From a virus, in IMG/VR virus record IMGVR_UViG_3300042556_001118, positions 1-27,382 of that record: a DNA stretch of 27,382 bases; one strand, written 5' to 3'. Positions 21,251 through 27,382 of the stretch are shown here, one piece after another. Each line of letters opens with the position of its first letter. Positions within the stretch are counted from its first letter, which is position 1. Below the pieces are notes generated by a model. The model ran no database searches and was not told where the DNA came from. It saw only the letters and a list, made by a program, of their open reading frames with translations. A program made the translations under genes and the position numbers.

Positions 21251-21555
21251 TATGCTCCTAGAAAGTGTTTTGCTATTGCAATAATTGCGAGGGTAGTCCA
21301 AAGAATGTTAAACCATATCAAAGTAGGAATAGTCTTTTTAGTAGAAGACCAAATTAAACCAACACTTGAAATAGCAGCAAAAATATAAAACCACCATATT
21401 TGAATACCAAATAATAAACCTGGAATAATGATCATACCTTTTGCTACAAAAGCAAAGAATTCTACTGTATTAGGCTTATTCCAATACTTTTTATATCTCA
21501 TGGTTTTAAGGGCTTCTAGCCATTCCATGTGACGAGCAACTTTTTTCTTTGACAT
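21250..21555 (-). CDS. Small multi-pass membrane protein coupled to halogenase 2
   Basis: 101 residues. A charged N-terminal part (MSKKKVARHMEWLEALKTMR, 1-20) is followed by two or three hydrophobic segments, about 33-50, 52-70 and 77-97 (the last LIWFNILWTTLAIIAIAKHF). AGAAAGG lies 5 bases before the ATG. Its TAA shares one base with the halogenase ATG. I do not recognise the family. A membrane protein stoichiometrically coupled to a halogenase could place the enzyme at the membrane, move halide or substrate, or simply share a promoter; none of these can be decided here. It is first gene of the only two-gene leftward operon in the window. Confidence 0.72.
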   Translation of the reverse strand: MSKKKVARHMEWLEALKTMRYKKYWNKPNTVEFFAFVAKGMIIIPGLLFGIQIWWFYIFAAISSVGLIWSSTKKTIPTLIWFNILWTTLAIIAIAKHFLGA

Positions 21556-21579
21556 ATAAACCTTTCTATTTACCCCTTA

Positions 21580-21608
21580 ATTCTATCAGAAAAGCCAGGG
21601 GGTGTCAA
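21580..21608 (-). promoter_or_regulatory. Leftward sigma70-type promoter of the membrane protein/halogenase operon
   Basis: On the minus strand TTGACA (21603-21608), a 17-base spacer and TAGAAT (21580-21585), with the start codon about 25 bases further on. The -35 is perfect and the -10 differs at one position. It is the best full promoter in the window. Confidence 0.78.
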
Positions 21609-21618
21609 GAAAATAAGT

Positions 21619-21624
21619 TATAAT
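21619..21624 (+). promoter_or_regulatory. TATAAT box placed for a leaderless message
   Basis: TATAAT ends 6 bases before ATG 21631, so the expected RNA start is the start codon itself. There is no RBS in the gap, which supports a leaderless message. It overlaps no -35 box and lies next to the divergent leftward promoter. Confidence 0.55.
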
Positions 21625-21630
21625 GAATAT

Positions 21631-22893
21631 ATGAGTTCAAATGCCAGAAATTTTGCCAATCAAGTATCAAATTTAATAACTATATCTACTGGGGGAAGTA
21701 ATTTTGTTACCCCCCAAGTTTTAAGTGCATCTATTGCAAACATTGATTTAAGCCTATATGCTACTAATGCACAGTTAAGTGCTAGTGTTGGAAATATTAA
21801 TATGAGTAGTGCAATTGTTACGGCTTCTAGTGCTGCTGTTGCCGAGTTAAATAATAGAATTATAATATCAAGTGCATCACCATCAACTGGTATTAATGGT
21901 CAAATTTGGATTGATCCAACAACAGCAAGTACGCCAGTATTATCAATATTAGGAAGTTCTACATGGACAACTCCAAGAGTCGGAAGAGTAAAAGCAATAG
22001 GAGGAACTGTAACTTATTCTGGAGCATATACTGTACATACATTTTTAGGAAGTTCTACATTTACATCATTTCAACCTTTATCTGTTGAATACTTAGTTGT
22101 AGCAGGTGGAGGTGGTGGAGGAACCTGGGGTGGAGGTGGTGGAGGTGGTGGTGGAGTTAGGTCTTCTATAGCAGGTCAACCATCTGGAGGTGGTTCGTCT
22201 GCCGAATCTACTGGAATAATATCTAGTGGAACATATCAAGTTGTAGTTGGTGCAGGTGGTACTGGATCAACATTATCTCCAGGAGAGAATTCTTCATTTA
22301 ACAATATAACTTCACTTGGTGGAGGTGGAGGTGGTGGAACTATTACTGGATCTGTTTGGCTTAATGCTGATGCTGGAGGATGTGGTGGTGGTGCTACTTG
22401 GGTTTATAATGGATCAAATGGTGTTGGAGGACTCGGAACGTCAGGTCAAGGATTTGCTGGTGGAACTTGTACATGGGTTAACACTGGATTTCATGCTTCT
22501 GCAGGAGGTGGTGGTTCTGGTCAGGTTGGTCAAAGTCCAGCAAATTCAGACGCACCATCTGGAAATGGTGGAAATGGTACTCAAATAAATGCTAATGGAA
22601 TTAGTTATTATTTTGGTGGTGGCGGTGGCGGTGGAATGCATGATTATGGAGGAACTCAAATATCTGGAAATGGTGGGCTTGGTGGTGGTGGAGGTGGTTC
22701 TGGAGGAGAAGTTTTTGGAACTGGTGGAGGATCTGCACTTAATGCTGGTCAAAATGGTCAAGTAGGTAGTTCAAAACTTGGTGGAAATGGTGGAGGAAAT
22801 ACTGGTGGAGGTGGAGGATCTGGTTCAGCAGGTCAGGCTGCAAATGGTGGTAACGGCGGTAGCGGTATAGTAATAATTAGATATCTAACATAA
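21631..22893 (+). CDS. Fused Ala/Ser fibre plus glycine-rich adhesin
   Basis: 420 residues, the longest adhesin. Residues 1-110 are fibre type (SLYATNAQLSASVGNINMSS, AIVTASSAAVAELNNRI, NGQIWIDPTTAS), closely like the start of 6331-7305. Then come YTVHTFLGSSTFTSFQPLS and VEYLVVAGGGGGG, and a Gly-rich region of about 240 residues with several aromatic and Cys-containing inserts (GCGGGATWVYNGSNG, GTCTWVNTGFHASAGG), closing GSGIVIIRYLT. It is separated from the main array by the leftward halogenase operon and carries its own promoter. It probably forms a fibre with both stalk and tip in one chain. Confidence 0.84.
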   Translation: MSSNARNFANQVSNLITISTGGSNFVTPQVLSASIANIDLSLYATNAQLSASVGNINMSSAIVTASSAAVAELNNRIIISSASPSTGINGQIWIDPTTASTPVLSILGSSTWTTPRVGRVKAIGGTVTYSGAYTVHTFLGSSTFTSFQPLSVEYLVVAGGGGGGTWGGGGGGGGGVRSSIAGQPSGGGSSAESTGIISSGTYQVVVGAGGTGSTLSPGENSSFNNITSLGGGGGGGTITGSVWLNADAGGCGGGATWVYNGSNGVGGLGTSGQGFAGGTCTWVNTGFHASAGGGGSGQVGQSPANSDAPSGNGGNGTQINANGISYYFGGGGGGGMHDYGGTQISGNGGLGGGGGGSGGEVFGTGGGSALNAGQNGQVGSSKLGGNGGGNTGGGGGSGSAGQAANGGNGGSGIVIIRYLT

Positions 22894-22926
22894 CTTTCAT
22901 AATGATATAATAAATAAAGGTGATTA
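22892..22926 (+). promoter_or_regulatory. Promoter/RBS module before 22932
   Basis: AACTTTCATAATGA, TATAAT (22906-22911, with TG one base upstream as in an extended -10), then AAGGTGAT (about 22917-22924) before ATG 22932. It closely matches the module at 12985-13014, which suggests a shared, copied regulatory unit. Confidence 0.58.
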
Positions 22927-22931
22927 AATAA

Positions 22932-23282
22932 ATGGCATTTCCAGCAACATATAACTTTAACTACTATCGAGGTGATAGTTATGAATTTGTTATATACCCC
23001 AAAAATGCAAATGGTACAGCATTTGATTTAACATCTTATAATTCAAATTTATTTACAGTTGCTACCGCCCGTGGTTCATCAGGAACTCTGATAGGAACAG
23101 GAACAGTAGTTACTGGTTCAACAAGTCTTACATGCAAGATTACTCCAGCACTTGGAGATTTAATGTCTGCAAACAATTATGTTTATGATGTTCAAATTAA
23201 TAACACATCTGCTTCAACAAAATACACACTTCTAACTGGTGCAATTACAGTGGTTCAGGATGTAACAGGAAGGGCAGTATAA
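22932..23282 (+). CDS. Small Ig-like baseplate/tail protein, second module
   Basis: 116 residues: FNYYRGDSYEFVIYPKN at the start, FDLTSYNSNLFTVATARG in the middle, NNYVYDVQINN near 80-90 and GAITVVQDVTGRAV at the end. The order, a charged start strand, then LTSYxxxL, then VYDxxI and a final V-x-DVT, follows the gene at 3227-3571, although identity is low. It begins a second copy of the three-gene order (small Ig protein, collagen-motif linker, long fibre). It is probably a fibre adaptor at the baseplate. The stop directly precedes the next GTG. Confidence 0.65.
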   Translation: MAFPATYNFNYYRGDSYEFVIYPKNANGTAFDLTSYNSNLFTVATARGSSGTLIGTGTVVTGSTSLTCKITPALGDLMSANNYVYDVQINNTSASTKYTLLTGAITVVQDVTGRAV

Positions 23283-23858
23283 GTGGCTATAAACTCTGTG
23301 CTACAGACTGACTCTATTACAGTATTTGGACCGCCAGAAAGCATCGAAATAGGCCTAGATATAGGTCCCGAAGGTGATCGTGGCAGTTTAATTTATTCTG
23401 GCTCTGGAGACCCAAATAGCAACGCAGGAGCCTTCGTAAACGAAGCCCCACAAATAAGTGACCTATATGTTAGAACTGATGCTGGTGGTGACTATGGTGT
23501 TGTTTATCAATACAACACAGTTCCAGGCGGTAATGAATGGCAATCTATATTAAAATTTCAACCAATATTATATACAACAATAGAAGAATTAACATTTTCT
23601 GGGGGTAGTGCAAGTGTATCTATTCCTATTAGTGATTTTTATCAAGATGCCCCTATAACATTATTATCAGATAATATATCTATTCAACTTACCCCCGAAC
23701 ATTCTGAGGCTATCGCATATTCCATATCAAATAAAGGTATAATTACATCAGGAAGTAGACAGTTATTTTTTGTAGTAAAGGCTAAACAAATAGCAGGTAG
23801 CACAACTGATCTAACTGGGAATATTGACTTCAATATCTCTCTTAGTATTGTGTTATAA
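23283..23858 (+). CDS. Tail fibre adaptor with short collagen-like motif, second module
   Basis: 191 residues from GTG 23283, immediately after the previous stop. LDIGPEGDRGSLIYSGSGDP (25-44) parallels GPQGPRGAGILSGNGAPN of the gene at 3571, and ISDLYVRTDAGGDYGVVYQY (58-77) parallels its GDHYIDKL segment. The C-terminal part (SFTG-like FSGGSASVSIPISDFY, then FNISLSIVL) is a different beta domain. It is inferred to connect an attachment protein with the long fibre downstream. Codon use at its 5' end is richer in C and G than in the adhesins. Confidence 0.68.
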   Translation: MAINSVLQTDSITVFGPPESIEIGLDIGPEGDRGSLIYSGSGDPNSNAGAFVNEAPQISDLYVRTDAGGDYGVVYQYNTVPGGNEWQSILKFQPILYTTIEELTFSGGSASVSIPISDFYQDAPITLLSDNISIQLTPEHSEAIAYSISNKGIITSGSRQLFFVVKAKQIAGSTTDLTGNIDFNISLSIVL

Positions 23859-23871
23859 TTTAAAGTAGGTG
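23851..23871 (+). promoter_or_regulatory. Extended -10 and RBS before 23878
   Basis: TGTTATAAT (23851-23859) overlaps the end of the previous gene and is followed by TTTAAAGTAGGTGA, with AGGTGA six bases before ATG 23878. The spacing and sequence resemble the modules at 12985 and 22892. Confidence 0.55.
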
Positions 23872-23877
23872 AACTAA

Positions 23878-24867
23878 ATGGCAGGTCAATTAGTAAGCGA
23901 TGCATCGGGGTATAATGCCACCGAATTCGATACAAAGATTCCCTCATTAAACGATCAAGCAAATATCGTTGAGGCTTTTAAACTTTATCATTATGGAATT
24001 GATGATTATGATGGCACAGAGCCACCAGCAGCAGACAGTGTTCACGCACACCTTGCTGATATTAACAATAGATTAGAATTAGTAGAAATAGAAGATTATG
24101 TTAATACAATTACAGGAACTGCAAATGAAGTAAATGTTTCTGCTTCAACAGGATCAATTACAATTGGACTTCCAGATAGTGTTGCAATTACAACAAATTT
24201 AACTGTTGGAAGTAATTTATCTGTTACTGGAAATTTAAATGTATCTGGATCAACAACTTTTGTTAACACTCAATCTGTTTCAGTGACTGATCCAATAATT
24301 TTATTGGCATCAAATAATAATGCAAATCTAGTAGATATTGGTCTTTCTGGAAAATATGTAGAAAGTGCAAGCACTAGATATACAGGATTTGTTAGAGATG
24401 ATACTGATTCAGTTTGGAAATTATTCTCTAACATAAGTGCTTCTCCATCAACTCAAGTAGACTTTACTGGAGCAACATATGATTCATTAAAAATTGGATC
24501 TCTTGAAGCAGTTGGAAATATTTCTGCTATTAACATTACAGGAACAGGAGTATCTGATATTAGAATCCCAGCAAATGCTCGATCAGCCTCTTATGAATTA
24601 GCACTAACAGATGTTGGTAAAGTCGTAGAAATGAATGTTGCATCAGGAAATAATTTAACAGTTCCAGCAAACTCAACAGTTGCTTGGCCTATAGGTTCTC
24701 AAGTTACAATTTTACAAACTGGTTCTGGACAAACAACAATTGTTGCAGGTGCTGGAGTTACCGTTAATGGCACTCCTGGATTAAAACTAAGAGCACAATG
24801 GTCTGCTGCTACTCTAGTAAAAAGAGCAACAGACACATGGGTTGTTCTTGGGGATTTGGCGGCTTAA
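23878..24867 (+). CDS. Long tail fibre protein, second module
   Basis: 329 residues. A non-repetitive N-terminal part (IPSLNDQANIVEAFKLYHYG, then DSVHAHLADINNRLELVEIE) looks like a helical attachment region. It is followed by GTANEVNVSASTGSITIGLP and LSVTGNLNVSGSTTFVNTQS, matching the shaft block of 4064-5473 (GTNNEITVSASVGNVTIGLP, LTVSGSTTYLNT). The C-terminal part (AYELALTDVGKVVEMNVAS-like, then NSTVAWPIGSQVTILQTGSG) resembles a domain widespread in phage fibres. It probably forms the shaft of a second fibre type. The next gene begins 4 bases after its stop. Confidence 0.82.
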   Translation: MAGQLVSDASGYNATEFDTKIPSLNDQANIVEAFKLYHYGIDDYDGTEPPAADSVHAHLADINNRLELVEIEDYVNTITGTANEVNVSASTGSITIGLPDSVAITTNLTVGSNLSVTGNLNVSGSTTFVNTQSVSVTDPIILLASNNNANLVDIGLSGKYVESASTRYTGFVRDDTDSVWKLFSNISASPSTQVDFTGATYDSLKIGSLEAVGNISAINITGTGVSDIRIPANARSASYELALTDVGKVVEMNVASGNNLTVPANSTVAWPIGSQVTILQTGSGQTTIVAGAGVTVNGTPGLKLRAQWSAATLVKRATDTWVVLGDLAA

Positions 24868-24870
24868 TAA

Positions 24871-25770
24871 ATGCCTTTAATTCTTGGATTAGGTGCTGGT
24901 GGAATACAGCCAGGAACTCCTACAATAGGTGTAGCAAATGCTGGAAATGCACAGTGTACCGTATCTTTTACTGCACCAACCTATCTAGGAAAACCAGTAG
25001 GAACAACTTATACAGCAACATCAAACCCTAGTGGAATTACTGGAACAAGTTCAACATCTCCAATCACTGTTAGTGGATTATCTAATGGAACTGCTTATAC
25101 ATTTACAGTTACATTAGGAAATGGAGTTTCAACATCAACACCTTCTGCAGCAAGTAATTCTGCTACTCCAGTAGCACCACCATTCTTCCCACCGTTCTTT
25201 CCACCATTCTTCCCACCGTTCTTCCCACCAAGTTTTGGACCTTGGTTCCCATGGATACCTCCAAGATTTATGGGGTGTATAGACTCACAAACTTTAATAT
25301 CGGTAGTTGGAGAAAATGACACAATTATAACCAAAAAAGCAGAAGATCTTTTAGTTGGTGACATAATTTGGGCACCAACATATACTGAGTATACAGATGA
25401 AAGTGTACAAAGCCCAGAAGAGTGGGAAGCAGAAATGTTAACAAATATGTCTAGAATAAAAACAACTGTTGTAAGTGCAGTTCCTAGTGTAAAACAAACT
25501 TTGTATTTTAATAATGACTCAGGAACTAGGATGTCATTTAATCAATTAATGTTATTAAAGCCTAGTGGTGAAAACTGGCAGTATTTAGAAACAAACCAAA
25601 CTGCGATAGGTGATTATATTATAAAATATAACCCAATGTCTGATTCTTTTGAAGAAACTGAAATAACTAATATAACAATAGATGAAGGCGGACCTAGGAC
25701 CGTATATGCAATATCCGTAGAAGATACAGACTTGTTTATTGCTGGAAATATGCTAGTTCATAATAAATAG
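24871..25770 (+). CDS. FN3 domain - PPFF repeat - C-terminal Hint domain protein
   Basis: 299 residues in three parts. Residues 14-103 look like a fibronectin type III domain (QCTVSFTAPTYLGKPVGTTY, then VSGLSNGTAYTFTVTLGNG). Residues 103-131 are four PPFF units and an aromatic-rich end (SFGPWFPWIPP). Residues 136-299 resemble a Hint (hedgehog/intein) domain: Cys136 in GCIDSQTLISV at the splice-type N terminus, AEDLLVGDIIW after it, TVYAISVEDTDLFIAGN and a terminal LVHNK with the His-Asn pair. The block B segment reads MSFNQLMLLK, with Asn/Gln where the conserved His is expected, so self-cleavage may be lost or altered. Ending one residue after HN means there is no C-extein. Such domains can end phage fibre-like proteins. 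Cys136 could cleave or cross-link the FN3-Pro arm; this is inference. Confidence 0.75.
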   Translation: MPLILGLGAGGIQPGTPTIGVANAGNAQCTVSFTAPTYLGKPVGTTYTATSNPSGITGTSSTSPITVSGLSNGTAYTFTVTLGNGVSTSTPSAASNSATPVAPPFFPPFFPPFFPPFFPPSFGPWFPWIPPRFMGCIDSQTLISVVGENDTIITKKAEDLLVGDIIWAPTYTEYTDESVQSPEEWEAEMLTNMSRIKTTVVSAVPSVKQTLYFNNDSGTRMSFNQLMLLKPSGENWQYLETNQTAIGDYIIKYNPMSDSFEETEITNITIDEGGPRTVYAISVEDTDLFIAGNMLVHNK

Positions 25771-25813
25771 TTGCTTTTTCTTAAGTTTCCTGTATAATAT
25801 TTATGTCGAAAGG
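25771..25813 (+). promoter_or_regulatory. Promoter and RBS before the oxygenase gene
   Basis: TTGCTT (25771-25776), a 16-base spacer and TATAAT (25793-25798), then AAAGG (about 25809-25813) before ATG 25819. It is the only rightward promoter here with a plausible -35. Confidence 0.55.
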
Positions 25814-25818
25814 TTATT

Positions 25819-26499
25819 ATGAAGGCTGCTGATTTAGTATCTCAAAATTTAGGTCAAACATGGTCTAGTTTTGAAGATTTAGGGTCTGGTATATATGTTT
25901 ATAGAGATGTTTTACCAGAATCTTTAGATATTATTAATAGAATTGAAAATGTTATGAAAGATAATAACCCATATAATTGGCAACAAGCCATGGTGGGATA
26001 TAGTCAAGTAATGAAAGATTATAGAGATTGCGTAGATTTTAAATATAAAAAATCTGATCTTTATAATGATGGAAGTAAGGCATATGAAGAATTAGCAAGT
26101 TTGTGGCAAGATTGTTTTGATAGACAATTCCCAGTAGTAGAGCACTATAGATCAATTTTTAAAATTGGTGAATTAAGATATTGGGAGTCATTTAACTTTA
26201 TTAGATATGGTGAAGGCCAACATTTTATGGAGCATCATGATCATGGGTTTTCATATAACTGCACAGTTTCTTTAGTTGCATATCCAAACGATACTTATGA
26301 AGGTGGAGAACTTTCCTTTAGACTTCAGGGGTTGAAAGTAAAGCCTAGGGCTGGAGACGTATATGTATTTCCATCAAATTATATGTATCCACATATTGCA
26401 GAAAAGGTAACTTCTGGATTAAAATATTCTATAGTGACAATGCTTGATTATAGTGAAAAATTTCACCTTCCACAGTTTTATTCAGAAACTGGAAATTAA
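25819..26499 (+). CDS. 2-oxoglutarate/Fe(II) oxygenase, prolyl 4-hydroxylase-like
   Basis: 226 residues, the usual size for stand-alone phage members. The iron triad is visible: H139 and D141 (EHHDHG, HxD) and H192 (YPHIAEKVTSG), with K202 in GLKYSIVTML at the place of the 2-oxoglutarate carboxylate ligand. Flanking motifs NFIRYGEGQ, YEGGELSFRL and PRAGDVYVFPS are typical of the P4Hc fold. It should hydroxylate a substrate with 2-oxoglutarate and oxygen, releasing succinate and CO2. Candidate substrates include proline in virion proteins; a PPFF-repeat protein is encoded just upstream. Such genes are common in marine phages and their targets are mostly unknown. Its stop overlaps the next ATG by one base. 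Confidence 0.88.
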   Translation: MKAADLVSQNLGQTWSSFEDLGSGIYVYRDVLPESLDIINRIENVMKDNNPYNWQQAMVGYSQVMKDYRDCVDFKYKKSDLYNDGSKAYEELASLWQDCFDRQFPVVEHYRSIFKIGELRYWESFNFIRYGEGQHFMEHHDHGFSYNCTVSLVAYPNDTYEGGELSFRLQGLKVKPRAGDVYVFPSNYMYPHIAEKVTSGLKYSIVTMLDYSEKFHLPQFYSETGN

Positions 26500-27209
26500 T
26501 GTCAGTAATTAATGCATATCTAACTAAAGATGCGTTAAGCATTAAACAAACAAGAGTTAAAAGAAATTGGATGGATAATACATACGATGCACATGCGTAT
26601 CATTGTTTTCCAATAAGTCTTGCTAACTCTATTGGATACGAGTTATCTGCACCCGAAGATATAACATTTATATGGGATGGTGTGGATAATTCATCTGCTG
26701 ATCATGTTAAGATTTTAAATGGAAACAGATGGTGTTATGCAGAAAGAGCAAATGCCTCACTAAGTTTTAATTCTGGAATTATTTTTAAAACAGAAAAAAA
26801 TATAAGTATGTTGCACATGCCTGTACCCAATTATTTTAGCAATTCGTATCAAGCCTTTACTAGTATAATATCTACTTCTTTTTATGATTCATTTTTTCCA
26901 GTTGCTATAAAGATAACTAAAGCAAATGAAGAGATAACAATAAAAGCAGGGGACCCAATTGTAACATTATTACCTATATCTTTAACAGATATGTCTAATG
27001 TTGAATTAGAATTAAACAATTATGAATTACCTCAATCATATTTTGACTACCATAATAAAAGAAATGAAGTAAGTGCAGAAATAATTAAAGGTGGAAATTG
27101 GACAGATTGGTATAGGGATGCTATAGATTATGATGGTAAATCTATTGGAAATCATGAAGTAAAGTCTTTAAAGTTAAAAATAAAAGACAATAGGAATATT
27201 GATGGATAA
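26499..27209 (+). CDS. DUF6065-like protein
   Basis: 236 residues. The segment AHAYHCFPISLANSIGYELS (31-50), then EDITFIWDG, FNSGIIFK and late AGDPIVTLLPIS follow the order seen in DUF6065 proteins (CxPxxxANxxGW, WxGG, FGxGIxT, GEPIxxxxP). Members occur in bacteria and in phages, often beside oxygenases. The function is unknown. The compact beta-rich body is followed by a polar C-terminal tail (YFDYHNKRNEVSAEIIKGGN, then a Lys-rich end). Coupled to the oxygenase by a one-base overlap and to the next gene by an 8-base overlap, it may act in the same modification pathway; this is inferred. Confidence 0.6.
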   Translation: MSVINAYLTKDALSIKQTRVKRNWMDNTYDAHAYHCFPISLANSIGYELSAPEDITFIWDGVDNSSADHVKILNGNRWCYAERANASLSFNSGIIFKTEKNISMLHMPVPNYFSNSYQAFTSIISTSFYDSFFPVAIKITKANEEITIKAGDPIVTLLPISLTDMSNVELELNNYELPQSYFDYHNKRNEVSAEIIKGGNWTDWYRDAIDYDGKSIGNHEVKSLKLKIKDNRNIDG

Positions 27210-27382
27210 AAAAAATATAAAATTTATTAGTAATAGAAGTTGGTTAACTAAAGAGAGTATTTCTACTCCAGTTGCTGCAAATAAGGTTATGCCAGATTGG
27301 TATAAGAAAGCAGATAGATTTGTAAAAAATCCACATACTGAAGAATTTGTTATTGGACAAGACGGTGGCAAGATGCCTACCT
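27202..27382 (+). CDS. Start of an unidentified gene (3' end outside the window)
   Basis: ATG 27202 overlaps the end of the previous gene by 8 bases (ATGGATAA) and the frame is open to the window end, giving 60 residues. It starts MDKKNIKFISNRSW and has TPVAANKVMPDWYKKADRF, resembling marine-phage proteins whose N-terminal part reads P-A-x-K-x-x-P-x-W-Y-K-K, found next to oxygenase and DUF6065-like genes. No function can be given. The overlap suggests a three-gene unit with 25819 and 26499. Confidence 0.65.
   Translation, partial: MDKKNIKFISNRSWLTKESISTPVAANKVMPDWYKKADRFVKNPHTEEFVIGQDGGKMPT

Noticed and set aside
21250-21301. Extended N terminus of halogenase 2 starting at a TTG
   Set aside because: The extension overlaps the membrane protein gene. 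The ATG at 21248-21250 is coupled to its stop and places the FAD motif at the usual distance from the start.
24871-25770. Complete splicing intein
   Set aside because: There is no C-extein (one residue after HN), the block B His is missing and no homing endonuclease is present; a terminal Hint-like domain fits better.
1-27382. tRNA or rRNA genes, integrase, insertion sequences
   Set aside because: None was recognised on either strand.

Overview
This window is a slice of a tailed double-stranded DNA phage genome: AT-rich, tightly packed (genes commonly overlap by one base as TAATG or TAGTG) and made almost entirely of tail-fibre and receptor-binding genes. The host is probably a low-GC aquatic actinobacterium. 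The main clue is a small leftward gene (2563-2799) encoding a DUF7455-type protein, a family typical of Actinobacteria and their phages. The tail-fibre families resemble those of aquatic phages generally. There is no integrase, tRNA or replication gene, so lifestyle cannot be judged.

Layout. 1-894: 3' part of an M6-like zinc peptidase. 1002-2453: a flavin-dependent halogenase, followed by a hairpin with a G-rich loop and a candidate 26-residue gene. 2563-2799 (-): the DUF7455 protein. 2869-3180: a small membrane/coiled-coil protein. 3227-5473: a small baseplate-like Ig protein, a short collagen-motif linker and a long fibre. 5526-19531: the core array of Ala/Ser-rich fibre genes, about 110-residue beta proteins and glycine-rich adhesins, reiterated as an A-B-C cassette. 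Three full cassettes are visible (7323-9585/10469, 13021-16134, 17601-19531), with partial, fused and interrupted variants. 19533-19634: a tiny Cys-rich peptide. 19652-21555 (-): a second halogenase translationally coupled to a small membrane protein. 21631-22893: a further fused adhesin. 22932-24867: a second small Ig / collagen-linker / long-fibre module. 24871-25770: FN3 domain plus PPFF repeat plus C-terminal Hint domain. 25819-27382: a 2-oxoglutarate/Fe(II) oxygenase, a DUF6065-like protein and the 5' end of another gene.

How it may work. Most genes would build the distal tail and supply many alternative glycine-rich tips, suggesting receptor diversification by duplication and recombination. 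Enzymes that modify small molecules or proteins (two halogenases, an oxygenase, an autoprocessing-type domain, a peptidase) lie within or beside the array. Modification of tail or host-surface components is possible but is inference.

Regulation. The two leftward units have TTGACA/TATAAT-like promoters with 17-bp spacers. At least ten rightward genes have a perfect TATAAT close before the start codon and mostly no recognisable -35 box. At two genes the ATG falls where the RNA should begin, suggesting leaderless mRNA. No convincing intrinsic terminators were seen.
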